Assembly: GCA_947626345.1 (NCBI GenBank)
Contig: CANQSF010000019.1
Coordinates: 1 to 47,426, forward strand
From: an uncultured Oscillospiraceae bacterium
GTDB taxonomy: Bacteria > Bacillota > Clostridia > Oscillospirales > Oscillospiraceae
Length of the DNA: 47,426 bases
Direction: 5' to 3'
Shown here: positions 40,501 through 46,763 of the stretch, piece after piece
Numbering within the stretch: position 1 is the first letter of the stretch
Layout of the letters: every line of letters begins with the position of its first letter
Notes under the pieces: generated by a model
Told to the model about the DNA's origin: nothing
Database searches by the model: none
What the model saw: only the letters and a program-made list of their open reading frames with translations
Program-made: the position numbers and the translations under genes

Positions 40501-41423
40501 GCGCACACCGTCCGGCCGTCCCGGCCCACGCCCTTATCCAGGGCCAGCCGGGGCAGCCGCCGGGGCCGGACGAGACGCAGCAGCGCCCCGTCCAGACCCA
40601 CCCGGGTCAGCTCCGTCAGGGGCAGCAGCGCCAGCAGCGCCGTCCACAGGCTCCCCGTCAGGACCCCGGCCAGCACCGCCAGCGCCCCGGGCAGCGCCAC
40701 CCGCGCCGCCACGTATCCCGCCCCGGTGCGCCGCTGGGGCGGGAACAGATATTCATGCAGCCCCGCCTCCAGGGCGGCCCGGGCCGTCTCCAGGGCGGGG
40801 ACGCCCTGCTTTTTCGCCAGGCGCTGGATACGCGCCCGGTACTGGGCCCGGCTGGCCTCGTCCATGGCCGGATACACCCCGTCCTGCCGCAGGAGCCGGT
40901 CCACCGGGTCGGAGGACTCCAGCGCGTCGGTCAGGTCCATGTCCGCCACCGTCCGCAGGGAGCCGAAAAGCTCCGCGGCCGCCGCCCCGTCTGTGTCCGG
41001 CTCCGCCAGCTCCTCCAAAAGCGCAGCGCGAAGGGCGGCCCCCACCAGGGCCGCCTCGTTCTCCGGAAGCTCGGTCTGCCGGCGGGCGCCGGTGAGGAAG
41101 GCGGCGACGCGCTGCTCCGTCACCGGGCCGGCCTTGACCAGCCGGCGGCACAGCTTCACCAGCGCCGCCCCGTCCCGGCACCGGCGGATGCGCCCACCCG
41201 CCCGGAGGGCGGCCATGGCCAGCTCCGCCTCCCGGCTGGCCAGGTATTCGTTGTCGGCGAACCACTCGCTCTGGCCCGGGTCCTTGGCCTTGGCCGATAT
41301 CTCGGCCATGGTCCGGCCCAGGCGGGCGGCCGCACGGCGGCCGGACACGGTCCTGTTGACGGGGATGCTCCTGGCCGACTCTTCGCCCCATCCGGCCAGG
41401 CGTTCAGTGCTTATCTTTTCCAT
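34539..41423 (-). CDS. Cyclic beta-1,2-glucan synthase-like protein (GT84-GH189-GH94 layout)
   Basis: 2294 residues. A soluble N-terminus (1-230) and membrane helices near 235-270 precede a GT84 glycosyltransferase domain with DxD in ILCLDADTRL (about 438) and RLHRWTRGDW (about 585). More membrane helices (about 610-770) lead to a middle domain with SWSGSMFEYLMPELF and KAHGVGALALRRD, matching the cyclising (GH189) region, and then a GH94 phosphorylase domain with GFRDQLQD (about 1890) and GDWNDGMDKVGG (about 2026, catalytic Asp). In proteobacterial Cgs/NdvB (about 2800 residues) these parts elongate from UDP-glucose, cyclise and trim the beta-1,2-glucan. This one is shorter, but each catalytic block is recognisable. 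The ribosome site is weak, and a terminator lies 24 bases upstream. Confidence 0.87.
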   Translation of the reverse strand: MEKISTERLAGWGEESARSIPVNRTVSGRRAAARLGRTMAEISAKAKDPGQSEWFADNEYLASREAELAMAALRAGGRIRRCRDGAALVKLCRRLVKAGPVTEQRVAAFLTGARRQTELPENEAALVGAALRAALLEELAEPDTDGAAAAELFGSLRTVADMDLTDALESSDPVDRLLRQDGVYPAMDEASRAQYRARIQRLAKKQGVPALETARAALEAGLHEYLFPPQRRTGAGYVAARVALPGALAVLAGVLTGSLWTALLALLPLTELTRVGLDGALLRLVRPRRLPRLALDKGVGRDGRTVCAVSALLADDVTGPRLVRRLEEYRLASRDCGEELVFALLADLPDSPQLPSPAEGRLEPVRAAVEALNEKYGGGFFLLARELSWNRADRVYAPWERKRGAILELARRVQGRPNRLKCLAGDEAALFARYILCLDADTRLAPGAARQLIGAAMHPLQTPAVERGVVVRGHGVLHPRMAVELDRAMATDFARIYAGQGGTDPYGAPTGELFTDLYDRGGFAGKGVVDAAAYLACLDGRFGDGRVLSHDALEGAYLRGAYVGDVELADGSPVTAAAWFRRLHRWTRGDWQNLPWLFGAGRDLPMLERFRLLDSLRRSMVAPAALLALVLGMLSAPFRPAALLALICLGAEAVQDAFAGLFARRSDARLRCRSGVLRGLGGSLTRLFARLILLPWEGYTCASAACTALWRMGVSHRNMLQWVPAAQAEKGRELPAAVWFDLALGLALTAFAPGPGGKAAGVVWLGAPLFARLTGREQTAQNGLTDGDRSFLRKSAGAIWGYFADLCVRSDHWLPPDNLQVQPPKGAAHRTSPTNIGLALTAALAAMELGAAAEGDAAALAEHILTTVEKLPKWRGHLYNWYDTRTCAPLQPAYVSAVDSGNLCACLYTFSAGMAAHGRPDLAERARTLADGTDLGALYDEKKRLFRIGLDPTSDRPSPGHYDLMASEARLTSFIACARGDVPVRHWQALSRARLALDGWRGLASWSGSMFEYLMPELFLPLVNGSMLWETGRFCLYAQRERARRARTPWGSSESAFFSLDAGMDYRYKAHGVGALALRRDVDGEVVVAPYASFLALAVHPKAAVENLRRLKGMGMWGRYGFYEALDLTPGRAGKKGQVVACFMSHHLGMSLAAAANCLNGGALRRYFMSWPAFAAFRPLLAERVPLSGAVLRRGRSPLTRPPESRPDMPAFRREGQGHVPSSPAWFPMSNGVYSLLACDDGRCRAACGGLVMYREEGFAVSVDGIPAGPSRREGTLCPWRYEAGTVTFTARRADRVTGLTLAVASGERGELRRLTGPSGGKVTVRFEPVLAPAADHAAHPAFWRLGLEVSVHRGAVLVRRLSRGAVPECWLCLAATAPLCLEEGGGWQTLGPVLIRAQLPEGGCAAMALCFGETAALAEEGARRILLGGTADMAGSMAALLGMGEDGLAAAFDLAADVCSPRVAARPDATRGALWKQGLSGELPIVYVDASESLDAAKRMIKRHALVTACGAAFDLAIHTGEDGAYLHPRRDELRRYLDKYGLAAFEGARGGVRFTGGGDVAAAAVLLSRPDRRYSPLPAWRALPVRGRTAPAVTYLAGGAVSYMTPPLPPRAWCNVLTNGRFGYLAADCGGGFLWMDNARERPVDPWRNDPAAGGGGETLELVTAQGRRSLFAGDGPCRVTNGFGWTRWEREDATLTAFVPRGYDVRVMIVEGGEGAYIGWYLPLALTPERADIPCVITGVEDGCLTAVNPRSAAPEQVFRAVCSRKLAGFTGDEAAWLAGRMDGRTGAGLRPCFGALWKGGGVSVLVCGYESAETLRSLAQPERAAKELVRVRDGWRSLLGRVRIHTPDQALDRMMNGWAAYQTLACRIMARTSMYQSGGAWGFRDQLQDTVDLLLIAPERAGRHILTCCARQFREGDVLHWWHETPAGPKGVRTRCSDDLIWLPWAVCEYVEKTGDEALCQRTAPWLEAPPLAPEERDRYFEPALSREESAVLDHARQALECVLARGCGPHGLLRTGSGDWNDGMDKVGGESQWLTWFFIHTAGRFAALLDRLGQDGRRYAQAADALAAAAERSWDGQWYLRGWWADGAPLGGAGAPACQIDSIAQSWAAFCPQADRERVHTALRAAVDRLYDRAHKLVKLFAPPFGDGGRDPGYIRSCGPGIRENGGQYTHGAVWLASALLREGFTDAGAAMLLDLLPAAHPPAQWGAEPWVLAADVSADPDHYGQALWSWYTGSAGWFFRVVLEDLLGIRLENGRITVRPKLPAGWDGYEADICGRRIVVRDGKITIR

Positions 41424-41447
41424 ACCTGGTATCTTTTCCGCCGGGGC

Positions 41448-41484
41448 AAAAAATATACCGTCCCGGACCTGCCGGGACGGTATA
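41448..41484 (-). terminator. Terminator/attenuator between the zinc-finger lipoprotein and the glucan synthase
   Basis: A perfect 13-bp stem (41454-41466 with 41472-41484), ACCTG loop, then six T residues on the minus strand (41453-41448). The giant gene starts only 24 bases further, leaving no room for a full promoter in between. Confidence 0.88.
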
Positions 41485-41517
41485 GAAAACGCAGGATGTC
41501 AAATGGCCGGGCGAGCC

Positions 41518-42792
41518 TTATGTGTGGCCGGTGCCGTGGCACCAGCGGCAGCGGCCGGTGCCGTTGCAGTCGGAACAGATCTTGTCGTTCCGGCCGGTGA
41601 CGTAATCGTATGTATAGCCCGAGCCGTCGCAGTTGTCGCATCGGCCGGAGCCGTCGCACATGCTGCAGGGAGGGCTGTAATCGGTGCCGCCGTCGGAAAG
41701 GTCGAGGCCCCCGCCGGAGGAGGCGCCGCCGCTCAGGTCCGTCACGTCCCCGCCCCACCGGTCGCCGTCGTCCACAAAGGTGAACTCGTTGGCATAGCAG
41801 ACCGTCATGCCGCAGGCGCCCCGGACAAAGTCCTCGCTGTACGCCACCACCACGGCACATGGTCCGTAATCATCGGCATAATTGACGGTCCCTGTGGAGG
41901 CGCTGCCGGTATAGTCGAAAAAGCTGCGATAGAATATCTGACCGGTGTACTCGGTGTAATCAGCCTCCCGGCTTTCCACTTCCTTCAGCTGAAACCGGCT
42001 GTCTTCCGCCAGAAGCTGCACATACGCCTCTATGGCGGGCAGATCCTCCAGATCCATGTAGTAGGACACCAGGAGCCCCCCATAGGCCTCCATATCCTCG
42101 CCCCGGGCGAGCTGACCGTCGAACCAGGCGTCCGGGCTGGGCAGATAGGTGCTGTATGCGTCATAGGTCACGTTCCCGCCGCCCGCCGCCGGGTCCGACG
42201 GGTCGGAGGCGGGTCCCTCGTCAGACACATTGGGCTGCGCGTCGGACACATCGGGCAGCTCACCGATGTCCAGAGCGACAAGGTCGTCCGGGTCCACCTC
42301 TATGGGGAAGTCCTCGCCCCAGGCCAGGGCCACCACCAGAACATCCTCGTCCAGCCACAGCTGATGCACCGCGAAGTCGCAGTATTTGCCGCTGCGCATG
42401 GCGGTGACAGAGCCCACCTTCCGGCTCAGGTACCGGTACAGCGCCTCCCGGTCCGTGTCGTTGTCGCTGCCGGAGAAGCCGCTGTCGAGATCCTCCTTGC
42501 TGACCCGGAGCACATCGCCGCAGCTGTCCAGCTGGTTGGTATAGACCTCGAACAGGTCCACGCCGGTCTGGGGGGCCGTATAAAAGTACAGCAGCAGGCC
42601 GGTGGCGTTCTCGTCGTCATAGATATCCCAATCCACCAGCTCCGAGCCGTCCGGCAGATCGCCGAACCACTGCAGCGGCTTGAACAGGTGGTCTTCGTCC
42701 ATGCCGCCCTCGTCCGACGCCGCCTGGGCCTGGCACGAGGCCAGGGCCAGGAACAGGACCAGGACCAGGATGAGGCATAGCAGTTTTTTCAT
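41518..42792 (-). CDS. Lipoprotein with DnaJ-type zinc-finger C-terminus
   Basis: 424 residues. The signal peptide MKKLLCLILVLVLFLALASC has lipobox LASC, so it is probably a surface lipoprotein. The central 350 residues (two similar regions with LPDGSELVDWDIYDDENATG and LPAIEAYVQLLAED) have no family I know. The last 49 residues hold four CxxCxGxG units, C376/C379, C385/C388, C406/C409 and C415/C418, which bind two zinc ions in DnaJ; no J-domain is present. An exported zinc-finger tail is unusual. AAGGAGA precedes the ATG at 42792. It may share transcripts with the glucan synthase gene by read-through of the terminator. Confidence 0.82.
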   Translation of the reverse strand: MKKLLCLILVLVLFLALASCQAQAASDEGGMDEDHLFKPLQWFGDLPDGSELVDWDIYDDENATGLLLYFYTAPQTGVDLFEVYTNQLDSCGDVLRVSKEDLDSGFSGSDNDTDREALYRYLSRKVGSVTAMRSGKYCDFAVHQLWLDEDVLVVALAWGEDFPIEVDPDDLVALDIGELPDVSDAQPNVSDEGPASDPSDPAAGGGNVTYDAYSTYLPSPDAWFDGQLARGEDMEAYGGLLVSYYMDLEDLPAIEAYVQLLAEDSRFQLKEVESREADYTEYTGQIFYRSFFDYTGSASTGTVNYADDYGPCAVVVAYSEDFVRGACGMTVCYANEFTFVDDGDRWGGDVTDLSGGASSGGGLDLSDGGTDYSPPCSMCDGSGRCDNCDGSGYTYDYVTGRNDKICSDCNGTGRCRWCHGTGHT

Positions 42793-42860
42793 CGCCGTCT
42801 CCTTTCTCTTCGCCGCCGCGACGGCGGGCAAGAGGTCAACGGTCATATAAAATATACTTG

Positions 42861-42898
42861 ATCGTACCATATATGGCGCATATTTGCAACCCTGTCAA
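42861..42898 (-). promoter_or_regulatory. Promoter region of the zinc-finger lipoprotein gene
   Basis: Best fit on the minus strand: TTGCAA (42889-42884), 17-base spacer, TACGAT (42866-42861). A perfect TTGACA (42898-42893) with CATATA 17 bases on is an alternative. It is back-to-back with the ylxM-ffh promoter. Confidence 0.55.
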
Positions 42899-42907
42899 GA
42901 AAAATGC

Positions 42908-42936
42908 TTGACACCCGGCCCGGGATGGTGTATGAT
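42908..42936 (+). promoter_or_regulatory. Sigma-A promoter of ylxM-ffh
   Basis: Perfect TTGACA (42908-42913), 17-base spacer, TATGAT (42931-42936); start near 42943, leader about 40 bases. The spacer contains the palindrome CCCGGCCCGGG (42914-42924). Confidence 0.85.
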
Positions 42937-42982
42937 AGGCAGGCTGTAAAGCAAAGTCCTTGACAGAAGGAGGCGGTCCCGG

Positions 42983-43315
42983 ATGGAAACGACCCCCCTG
43001 GACCGGTCCCTGCTGCTGGACTTTTACGGCGAGCTGTTGACGGAAAAGCAGCGGCGGACCTGCGAGCTGCACTGGAACGAGGACCTGTCCCTGGCGGAGA
43101 TCGCCCAGCTGGACGGGCTCAGCCGCCAGGGCGTGTGGGACGTGCTGCACCGGGCGGAGGCCGCCCTGCGGGAATATGAGGCCCGGACCGGTCTGGTCCG
43201 GCGGTTTCTGGAGCGGCGGGAGGCCATCGCCTCCATCCGGGAGGAGCTGGCGGCGCTGCTGCCAGACGACGAGCGGGGCCGGGACATCCTCTCCCGGCTT
43301 GAGGGTTTGATGTAA
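42983..43315 (+). CDS. ylxM: YlxM/p13-like SRP-associated DNA-binding protein
   Basis: 110 residues, a sigma-70 region 4-like helix-turn-helix (LTEKQRRTCELHWNEDLS, IAQLDGLSRQGVWDVLHRAE) followed by a helical tail. The UPF0122 family is almost always coded just before ffh; in streptococci YlxM interacts with the SRP and stimulates its activity. AAGGAGG stands nine bases before the ATG. Its stop overlaps the ffh start (TAATG), so translation is coupled. ftsY, which often precedes it, is not here. Confidence 0.93.
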   Translation: METTPLDRSLLLDFYGELLTEKQRRTCELHWNEDLSLAEIAQLDGLSRQGVWDVLHRAEAALREYEARTGLVRRFLERREAIASIREELAALLPDDERGRDILSRLEGLM

Positions 43316-44655
43316 TGGCATTCGAGAGCCTTTCCGAAAAACTGAACGGCATCTTCAAGAAGCTCCGGGGCAAGGGCCGCCTGAGCCAGGCGGACATCAA
43401 GGACGCCATGCGCCAGGTGCGGATGGTGCTGCTGGAAGCGGACGTGAGCTACAAGGTCGTGAAGGACTTTGTGAAGACCGTGTCCGAGAAGGCTGCCGGC
43501 CAGGAGATCCTGGAGAGCCTGAATCCCGCCCAGATGGTCATCAAGATCGTCAACGAGGAGATGACCGCCCTCATGGGCGGCCAGGCCGTGCGGCTGAACT
43601 ACTCCTCCAAGGTGCCCAGCGTGGTGATGGTGGTGGGCCTGCAGGGCGCGGGCAAGACCACCAACACCGCAAAGCTGGCCGCCTTCGTGAAAAAGCAGCA
43701 GAACAAGCGGCCCCTTCTGGCCGCCTGCGACGTGTACCGCCCCGCCGCCATCCAGCAGCTGGAGACCGTGGGCGCCCAGGTGGGCATCCCCGTGTTCCAG
43801 ATGGGACAGGCCGACCCGGTGGATATCGCCAAGGCCGCCGTGGAGCACGCCAGACGCCACGGCAACGACCTGGTGTTCCTGGACACCGCCGGCCGGCTGC
43901 ACGTGGACGAGACCCTCATGGAGGAGCTGAAGCGCATCAAGGCCGCCGTGGAGCCGGCGGAGATATTGCTGACCGTGGACGCCATGACCGGCCAGGACGC
44001 GGTGAACGCCGCCACCGCCTTCGACGAGGCGCTGGGCATCACCGGCGTGATGCTCACCAAGCTGGACGGCGACGCCCGGGGCGGCGCGGCCCTGTCCGTG
44101 CGGGCGGTCACCGGCAAGCCCATCAAGTTCGCCGGCACCGGGGAGAAGCTGGACGCCATCGAGGTGTTCCACCCCGACCGGATGGCCAGCCGCATCCTGG
44201 GCATGGGGGACGTGCTCACCCTCATCGAGAAGGCGGAGCAGGCGGTGGATGAGAAGAAGGCCGCGGAGATGGCCGACAAGCTCATGAAAAACCGCTTCAC
44301 CCTCCAGGATTACCTGGAGCAGCTGCGGTCCATGAAGGACATGGGCTCCATCGAGGACCTGATCGGCATGGTGCCGGGCATGGACGCCAAGGCCCTGAAG
44401 GGGGCCAAGGTGGACCCCAAGGCCATGAGCCGCACGGAGGCCATCATCCTGTCCATGACGCCCAAAGAGCGCAACGATCCCCGCATCCTCAACGCCAGCC
44501 GCAAGCGGCGCATCGCCGCCGGGGCGGGGGTGTCCGTGGTGGACGTCAACCGGCTCCTGAAGAGCTTCGACGCCATGAACCTCATGGTCAAGCAGATGTC
44601 CGGCTCCCGCAAGGGCCGGAAGATGGCCCGGAAGATGGGCATGTTTGGCATGTGA
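43315..44655 (+). CDS. ffh: Signal recognition particle protein Ffh
   Basis: 446 residues, normal length. N domain 1-90; G domain with P-loop [21 protein letters not shown] and [10 protein letters not shown]; and a methionine-rich M domain from about 300 that binds 4.5S RNA and signal peptides, ending in a basic Met-rich tail ([13 protein letters not shown]). Ffh with SRP RNA brings nascent membrane proteins to FtsY. The start overlaps the ylxM stop by one base. rpsP follows 62 bases on without a clear terminator. Confidence 0.97.
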   Translation: MAFESLSEKLNGIFKKLRGKGRLSQADIKDAMRQVRMVLLEADVSYKVVKDFVKTVSEKAAGQEILESLNPAQMVIKIVNEEMTALMGGQAVRLNYSSKVPSVVMVVGLQGAGKTTNTAKLAAFVKKQQNKRPLLAACDVYRPAAIQQLETVGAQVGIPVFQMGQADPVDIAKAAVEHARRHGNDLVFLDTAGRLHVDETLMEELKRIKAAVEPAEILLTVDAMTGQDAVNAATAFDEALGITGVMLTKLDGDARGGAALSVRAVTGKPIKFAGTGEKLDAIEVFHPDRMASRILGMGDVLTLIEKAEQAVDEKKAAEMADKLMKNRFTLQDYLEQLRSMKDMGSIEDLIGMVPGMDAKALKGAKVDPKAMSRTEAIILSMTPKERNDPRILNASRKRRIAAGAGVSVVDVNRLLKSFDAMNLMVKQMSGSRKGRKMARKMGMFGM

Positions 44656-44717
44656 TTTCAACATCCCAAAAGGGTTTGAAAAATAAAAATACCATCAATA
44701 TTTTTGGAGGAAACAAA

Positions 44718-44984
44718 ATGGTCAAGATCCGTCTGAAGAGACAGGGCGCCAAGAAGGCCCCCTATTACCGCATCGTGGTGGCTGACAGCCGCTCCCCCCG
44801 GGACGGCCGGAACATCGAGGAGCTGGGCACCTATGACCCCATGGCCAAGCCCGCGTCCATCCAGATCGACCTGGAGCGCGCCAAGTACTGGATCGGCTGC
44901 GGCGCTCAGCCCACCGATACCGTCCGCGGTCTTCTGAAGCTGGCCGAGGCCCAGCAGGCTCCCGCCGCCGAAGCGGCTGAGTAA
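44718..44984 (+). CDS. rpsP: 30S ribosomal protein S16
   Basis: 88 residues. [30 protein letters not shown] and EELGTYDPM are the S16 signature; S16 binds 16S rRNA and helps 30S assembly. TGGAGGAAA lies upstream of ATG 44718; a start 22 codons earlier has no homology support. It is followed 14 bases later by khpA and then rimM, in the ancient order, and may be transcribed with ffh. Confidence 0.97.
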   Translation: MVKIRLKRQGAKKAPYYRIVVADSRSPRDGRNIEELGTYDPMAKPASIQIDLERAKYWIGCGAQPTDTVRGLLKLAEAQQAPAAEAAE

Positions 44985-44998
44985 GACGGAGACGTCTT

Positions 44999-45229
44999 AT
45001 GAAGGAACTGCTGACCTATATCATCCAGAGTCTTGTGGACAACCCGGATAAGGTCACTGTGGACGAGCACACCGAAGGCGGCGCCACCGTATACGAGGTC
45101 CGGGTGGCGGACGGGGATATGGGCAAGGTCATCGGCCGCCAGGGCCGGATCGTGCGCCAGATCCGCGTGCTGATGAAGACGGTGGCCCAGCGCCAGGGCA
45201 AGAAGATCTCCGTCGAGATACTGGATTGA
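44999..45229 (+). CDS. khpA: KhpA, KH-domain RNA-binding protein
   Basis: 76 residues, a single KH domain with the GxxG loop in GKVIGRQGRIVRQIR. KhpA forms dimers with KhpB/EloR and binds many RNAs, affecting cell division and elongation in Gram-positive bacteria. GGAG lies about eight bases before the ATG. Its last bases overlap the rimM TTG start. Confidence 0.94.
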   Translation: MKELLTYIIQSLVDNPDKVTVDEHTEGGATVYEVRVADGDMGKVIGRQGRIVRQIRVLMKTVAQRQGKKISVEILD

Positions 45230-45711
45230 AAAAACGATATTTAGAAGCGGGGCAGATCGTGAACACCCACGGCGTCCGGGGCGAGGTGCGCATCCAGCCC
45301 TGGGCGGACGAGGCGGCGTTTCTGACCCGCTTCCGCCGGTTTTATATCGACGGCGCGCCGGTGAAGGTGCGCTCCTGCCGGGTGCACAAGCAGATGTGCG
45401 TGGCCGCCCTGGAGGGCGTGGAGGACGTGAACGCCGCCATGGCCCTGAAGGGCAAGGTGCTCTTCATCGACCGGGAGGACGCCCGGCTGCCCGCCGGGAC
45501 GGTGTTTTTGCAGGACATCATCGGCGCCCGGTGCGTGGACGAGACCGGCCGGGAGCTGGGCACGGTGGAGGATATCCTCTCCGAGCCCGCCGCCAGCGTG
45601 CTGGTGGTGCAGGGGGAGCGGGAGATCCTGATCCCCGACGTGCCCGCCTTCGTGCTGCGAAAGGACGCGGACGCCGGCCTGGTCACCGTGCGGCTGATCG
45701 ACGGCATGTAA
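45226..45711 (+). CDS. rimM: Ribosome maturation factor RimM
   Basis: 161 residues. An N-terminal barrel (YLEAGQIVNTHGVRGEVRIQPW) and a C-terminal PRC barrel (about 90-160, LQDIIGARCVDETGRELGTV; ILIPDVPAFV) are the RimM pair; it assists 16S 3' domain folding and binds S19. The start is TTG at 45226, four bases inside khpA, supported by the family N-terminus. trmD and rplS, which normally follow, are missing; a terminator comes directly after. Confidence 0.95.
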   Translation: MKKRYLEAGQIVNTHGVRGEVRIQPWADEAAFLTRFRRFYIDGAPVKVRSCRVHKQMCVAALEGVEDVNAAMALKGKVLFIDREDARLPAGTVFLQDIIGARCVDETGRELGTVEDILSEPAASVLVVQGEREILIPDVPAFVLRKDADAGLVTVRLIDGM

Positions 45712-45724
45712 GAGCATAGGGAAT

Positions 45725-45758
45725 AGAGGGCCTGTCCGCTGGGACGGGCCCTCTTTTT
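45725..45758 (+). terminator. Intrinsic terminator of the rpsP-khpA-rimM unit
   Basis: A 13-bp stem (45725-45737 with 45742-45754, one G-U pair), GCTG loop, T-run 45754-45758. Confidence 0.9.
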
Positions 45759-45804
45759 GCTTGCCCATATCAATCACCGCTTGATTTTTCTCAAAATCGC
45801 CTGC

Positions 45805-45839
45805 GTTGTATTCAACGGTGGATTTAGTTATAATACAAC
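45805..45839 (+). promoter_or_regulatory. Promoter and inverted-repeat operator of the XRE gene
   Basis: TTGTAT (45806-45811), 17-base spacer, perfect TATAAT (45829-45834). GTTGTATT (45805-45812) and AATACAAC (45832-45839) form a perfect 8-bp dyad whose arms cover the -35 and -10. A repressor bound there would block RNA polymerase; autoregulation by the XRE product is likely but inferred. Confidence 0.7.
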
Positions 45840-45866
45840 CATCGCTTGAACAAGGAGGCGCTTCGG

Positions 45867-46763
45867 ATGAAGACGGAGCTGATCGGCGAGCAGATCGCCC
45901 GGTACCGGAAGGCGGCGGGCATGACCCAGGAGGAGCTGGGCAGGGCCGTGGGGGTGAGCACCCAGGCGGTGAGCCGGTGGGAGTGCGGCGGGGCCCCGGA
46001 CGTGACGCTGCTGCCGGCCATCGCGGACAGGCTGCACGTGACGGTGGACGCCCTGTTCGGCCGGGAGAGCGGCCCGGCCAAAAATATGTCCAACGACCTT
46101 ATCCAGTGGATGCGGTCCATCCCGGAGAAGGACCGGCTGACCGGCCTGACCCGGCTTTTGTGGGAGGCGGCCATTTACGGCATCAGCGACAGCCTCTTTG
46201 ACGCGCCCTGGATCGCCTATCCTGAAAAGGCGGAGCTGGACAAACCAAGCCTGTTTGGCGAGGGCAAGGCGCTGATGCGCACGATGACAGGCACCGACGC
46301 CGGCTACCTCCTGGGCGTGGGCGCGGAGGACTACTCCTATTTCGGGGTGTTCCCGGAGCCGGAGGAGGGCTATGAGAGGTACCTTTTGACCGACGGGGAA
46401 TACCGGGAGCTGTTCGCCGCCCTGGCGCTGCCGGGGGCCATGGAGGCGCTGCGGTACTTCTGCCGGAGCCGGGAGGGACATTATGCCCCGGCGGTGGTGG
46501 CCGGCGCTGCGGGCGTGCCGCTGCCGGAGACGGAGCGGGCGCTGGAGGCGCTGACGAAGGCGAACCTGCTGGAGAACGAGCAGATCACCATGCCGGAGGG
46601 GCCGGTGAGCGTCTATGCCCTGCGGAATTTCAGCGGCGTCGTGCCCCTTCTGACCTTTGCCCGCTGGGCAGGACAGGGCAACGGGCTGAATCTGGTGGGC
46701 AACCTGATGCGGGAAAAGTGCTTTGAAAAGGGGGCGGGGAGCGATGAAAAGCAAAAAGCCTGA
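45867..46763 (+). CDS. XRE family transcriptional regulator
   Basis: 298 residues. An HTH_3 domain at about 8-60 (IARYRKAAGMTQEELGRAVGVSTQAVSRWECG) is followed by a long C-terminal region without a family I recognise, partly helical and probably sensing or dimerising; RYFCRSREGHYAPAVVAGAAGVPL may be a winged-helix-like second domain. ATG 45867 has AAGGAGG eight bases upstream; an in-frame TTG at 45846 overlaps that site. The gene overlaps the ABC exporter by 20 bases, so it probably regulates that exporter and itself. Confidence 0.88.
   Translation: MKTELIGEQIARYRKAAGMTQEELGRAVGVSTQAVSRWECGGAPDVTLLPAIADRLHVTVDALFGRESGPAKNMSNDLIQWMRSIPEKDRLTGLTRLLWEAAIYGISDSLFDAPWIAYPEKAELDKPSLFGEGKALMRTMTGTDAGYLLGVGAEDYSYFGVFPEPEEGYERYLLTDGEYRELFAALALPGAMEALRYFCRSREGHYAPAVVAGAAGVPLPETERALEALTKANLLENEQITMPEGPVSVYALRNFSGVVPLLTFARWAGQGNGLNLVGNLMREKCFEKGAGSDEKQKA

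Noticed and set aside
41485..41517. Promoter for the glucan synthase at the TTGACA near 41500 (minus)
   Set aside because: The only -10-like TATACC is 12 bases away and lies in the terminator stem; at 17 bases the sequence is CGTCCC.
34524..41600. 2358-residue open frame on the plus strand opposite the glucan synthase gene
   Set aside because: GC-rich third positions keep the opposite strand open; the translation is Pro/Gly/Gln/His/Arg-rich with no domain, while the minus frame has clear catalytic motifs.
44676..44704. Promoter TTGAAA-17-TATTTT directly before rpsP
   Set aside because: The start would fall after the ribosome site, so it could not drive normal translation of rpsP.
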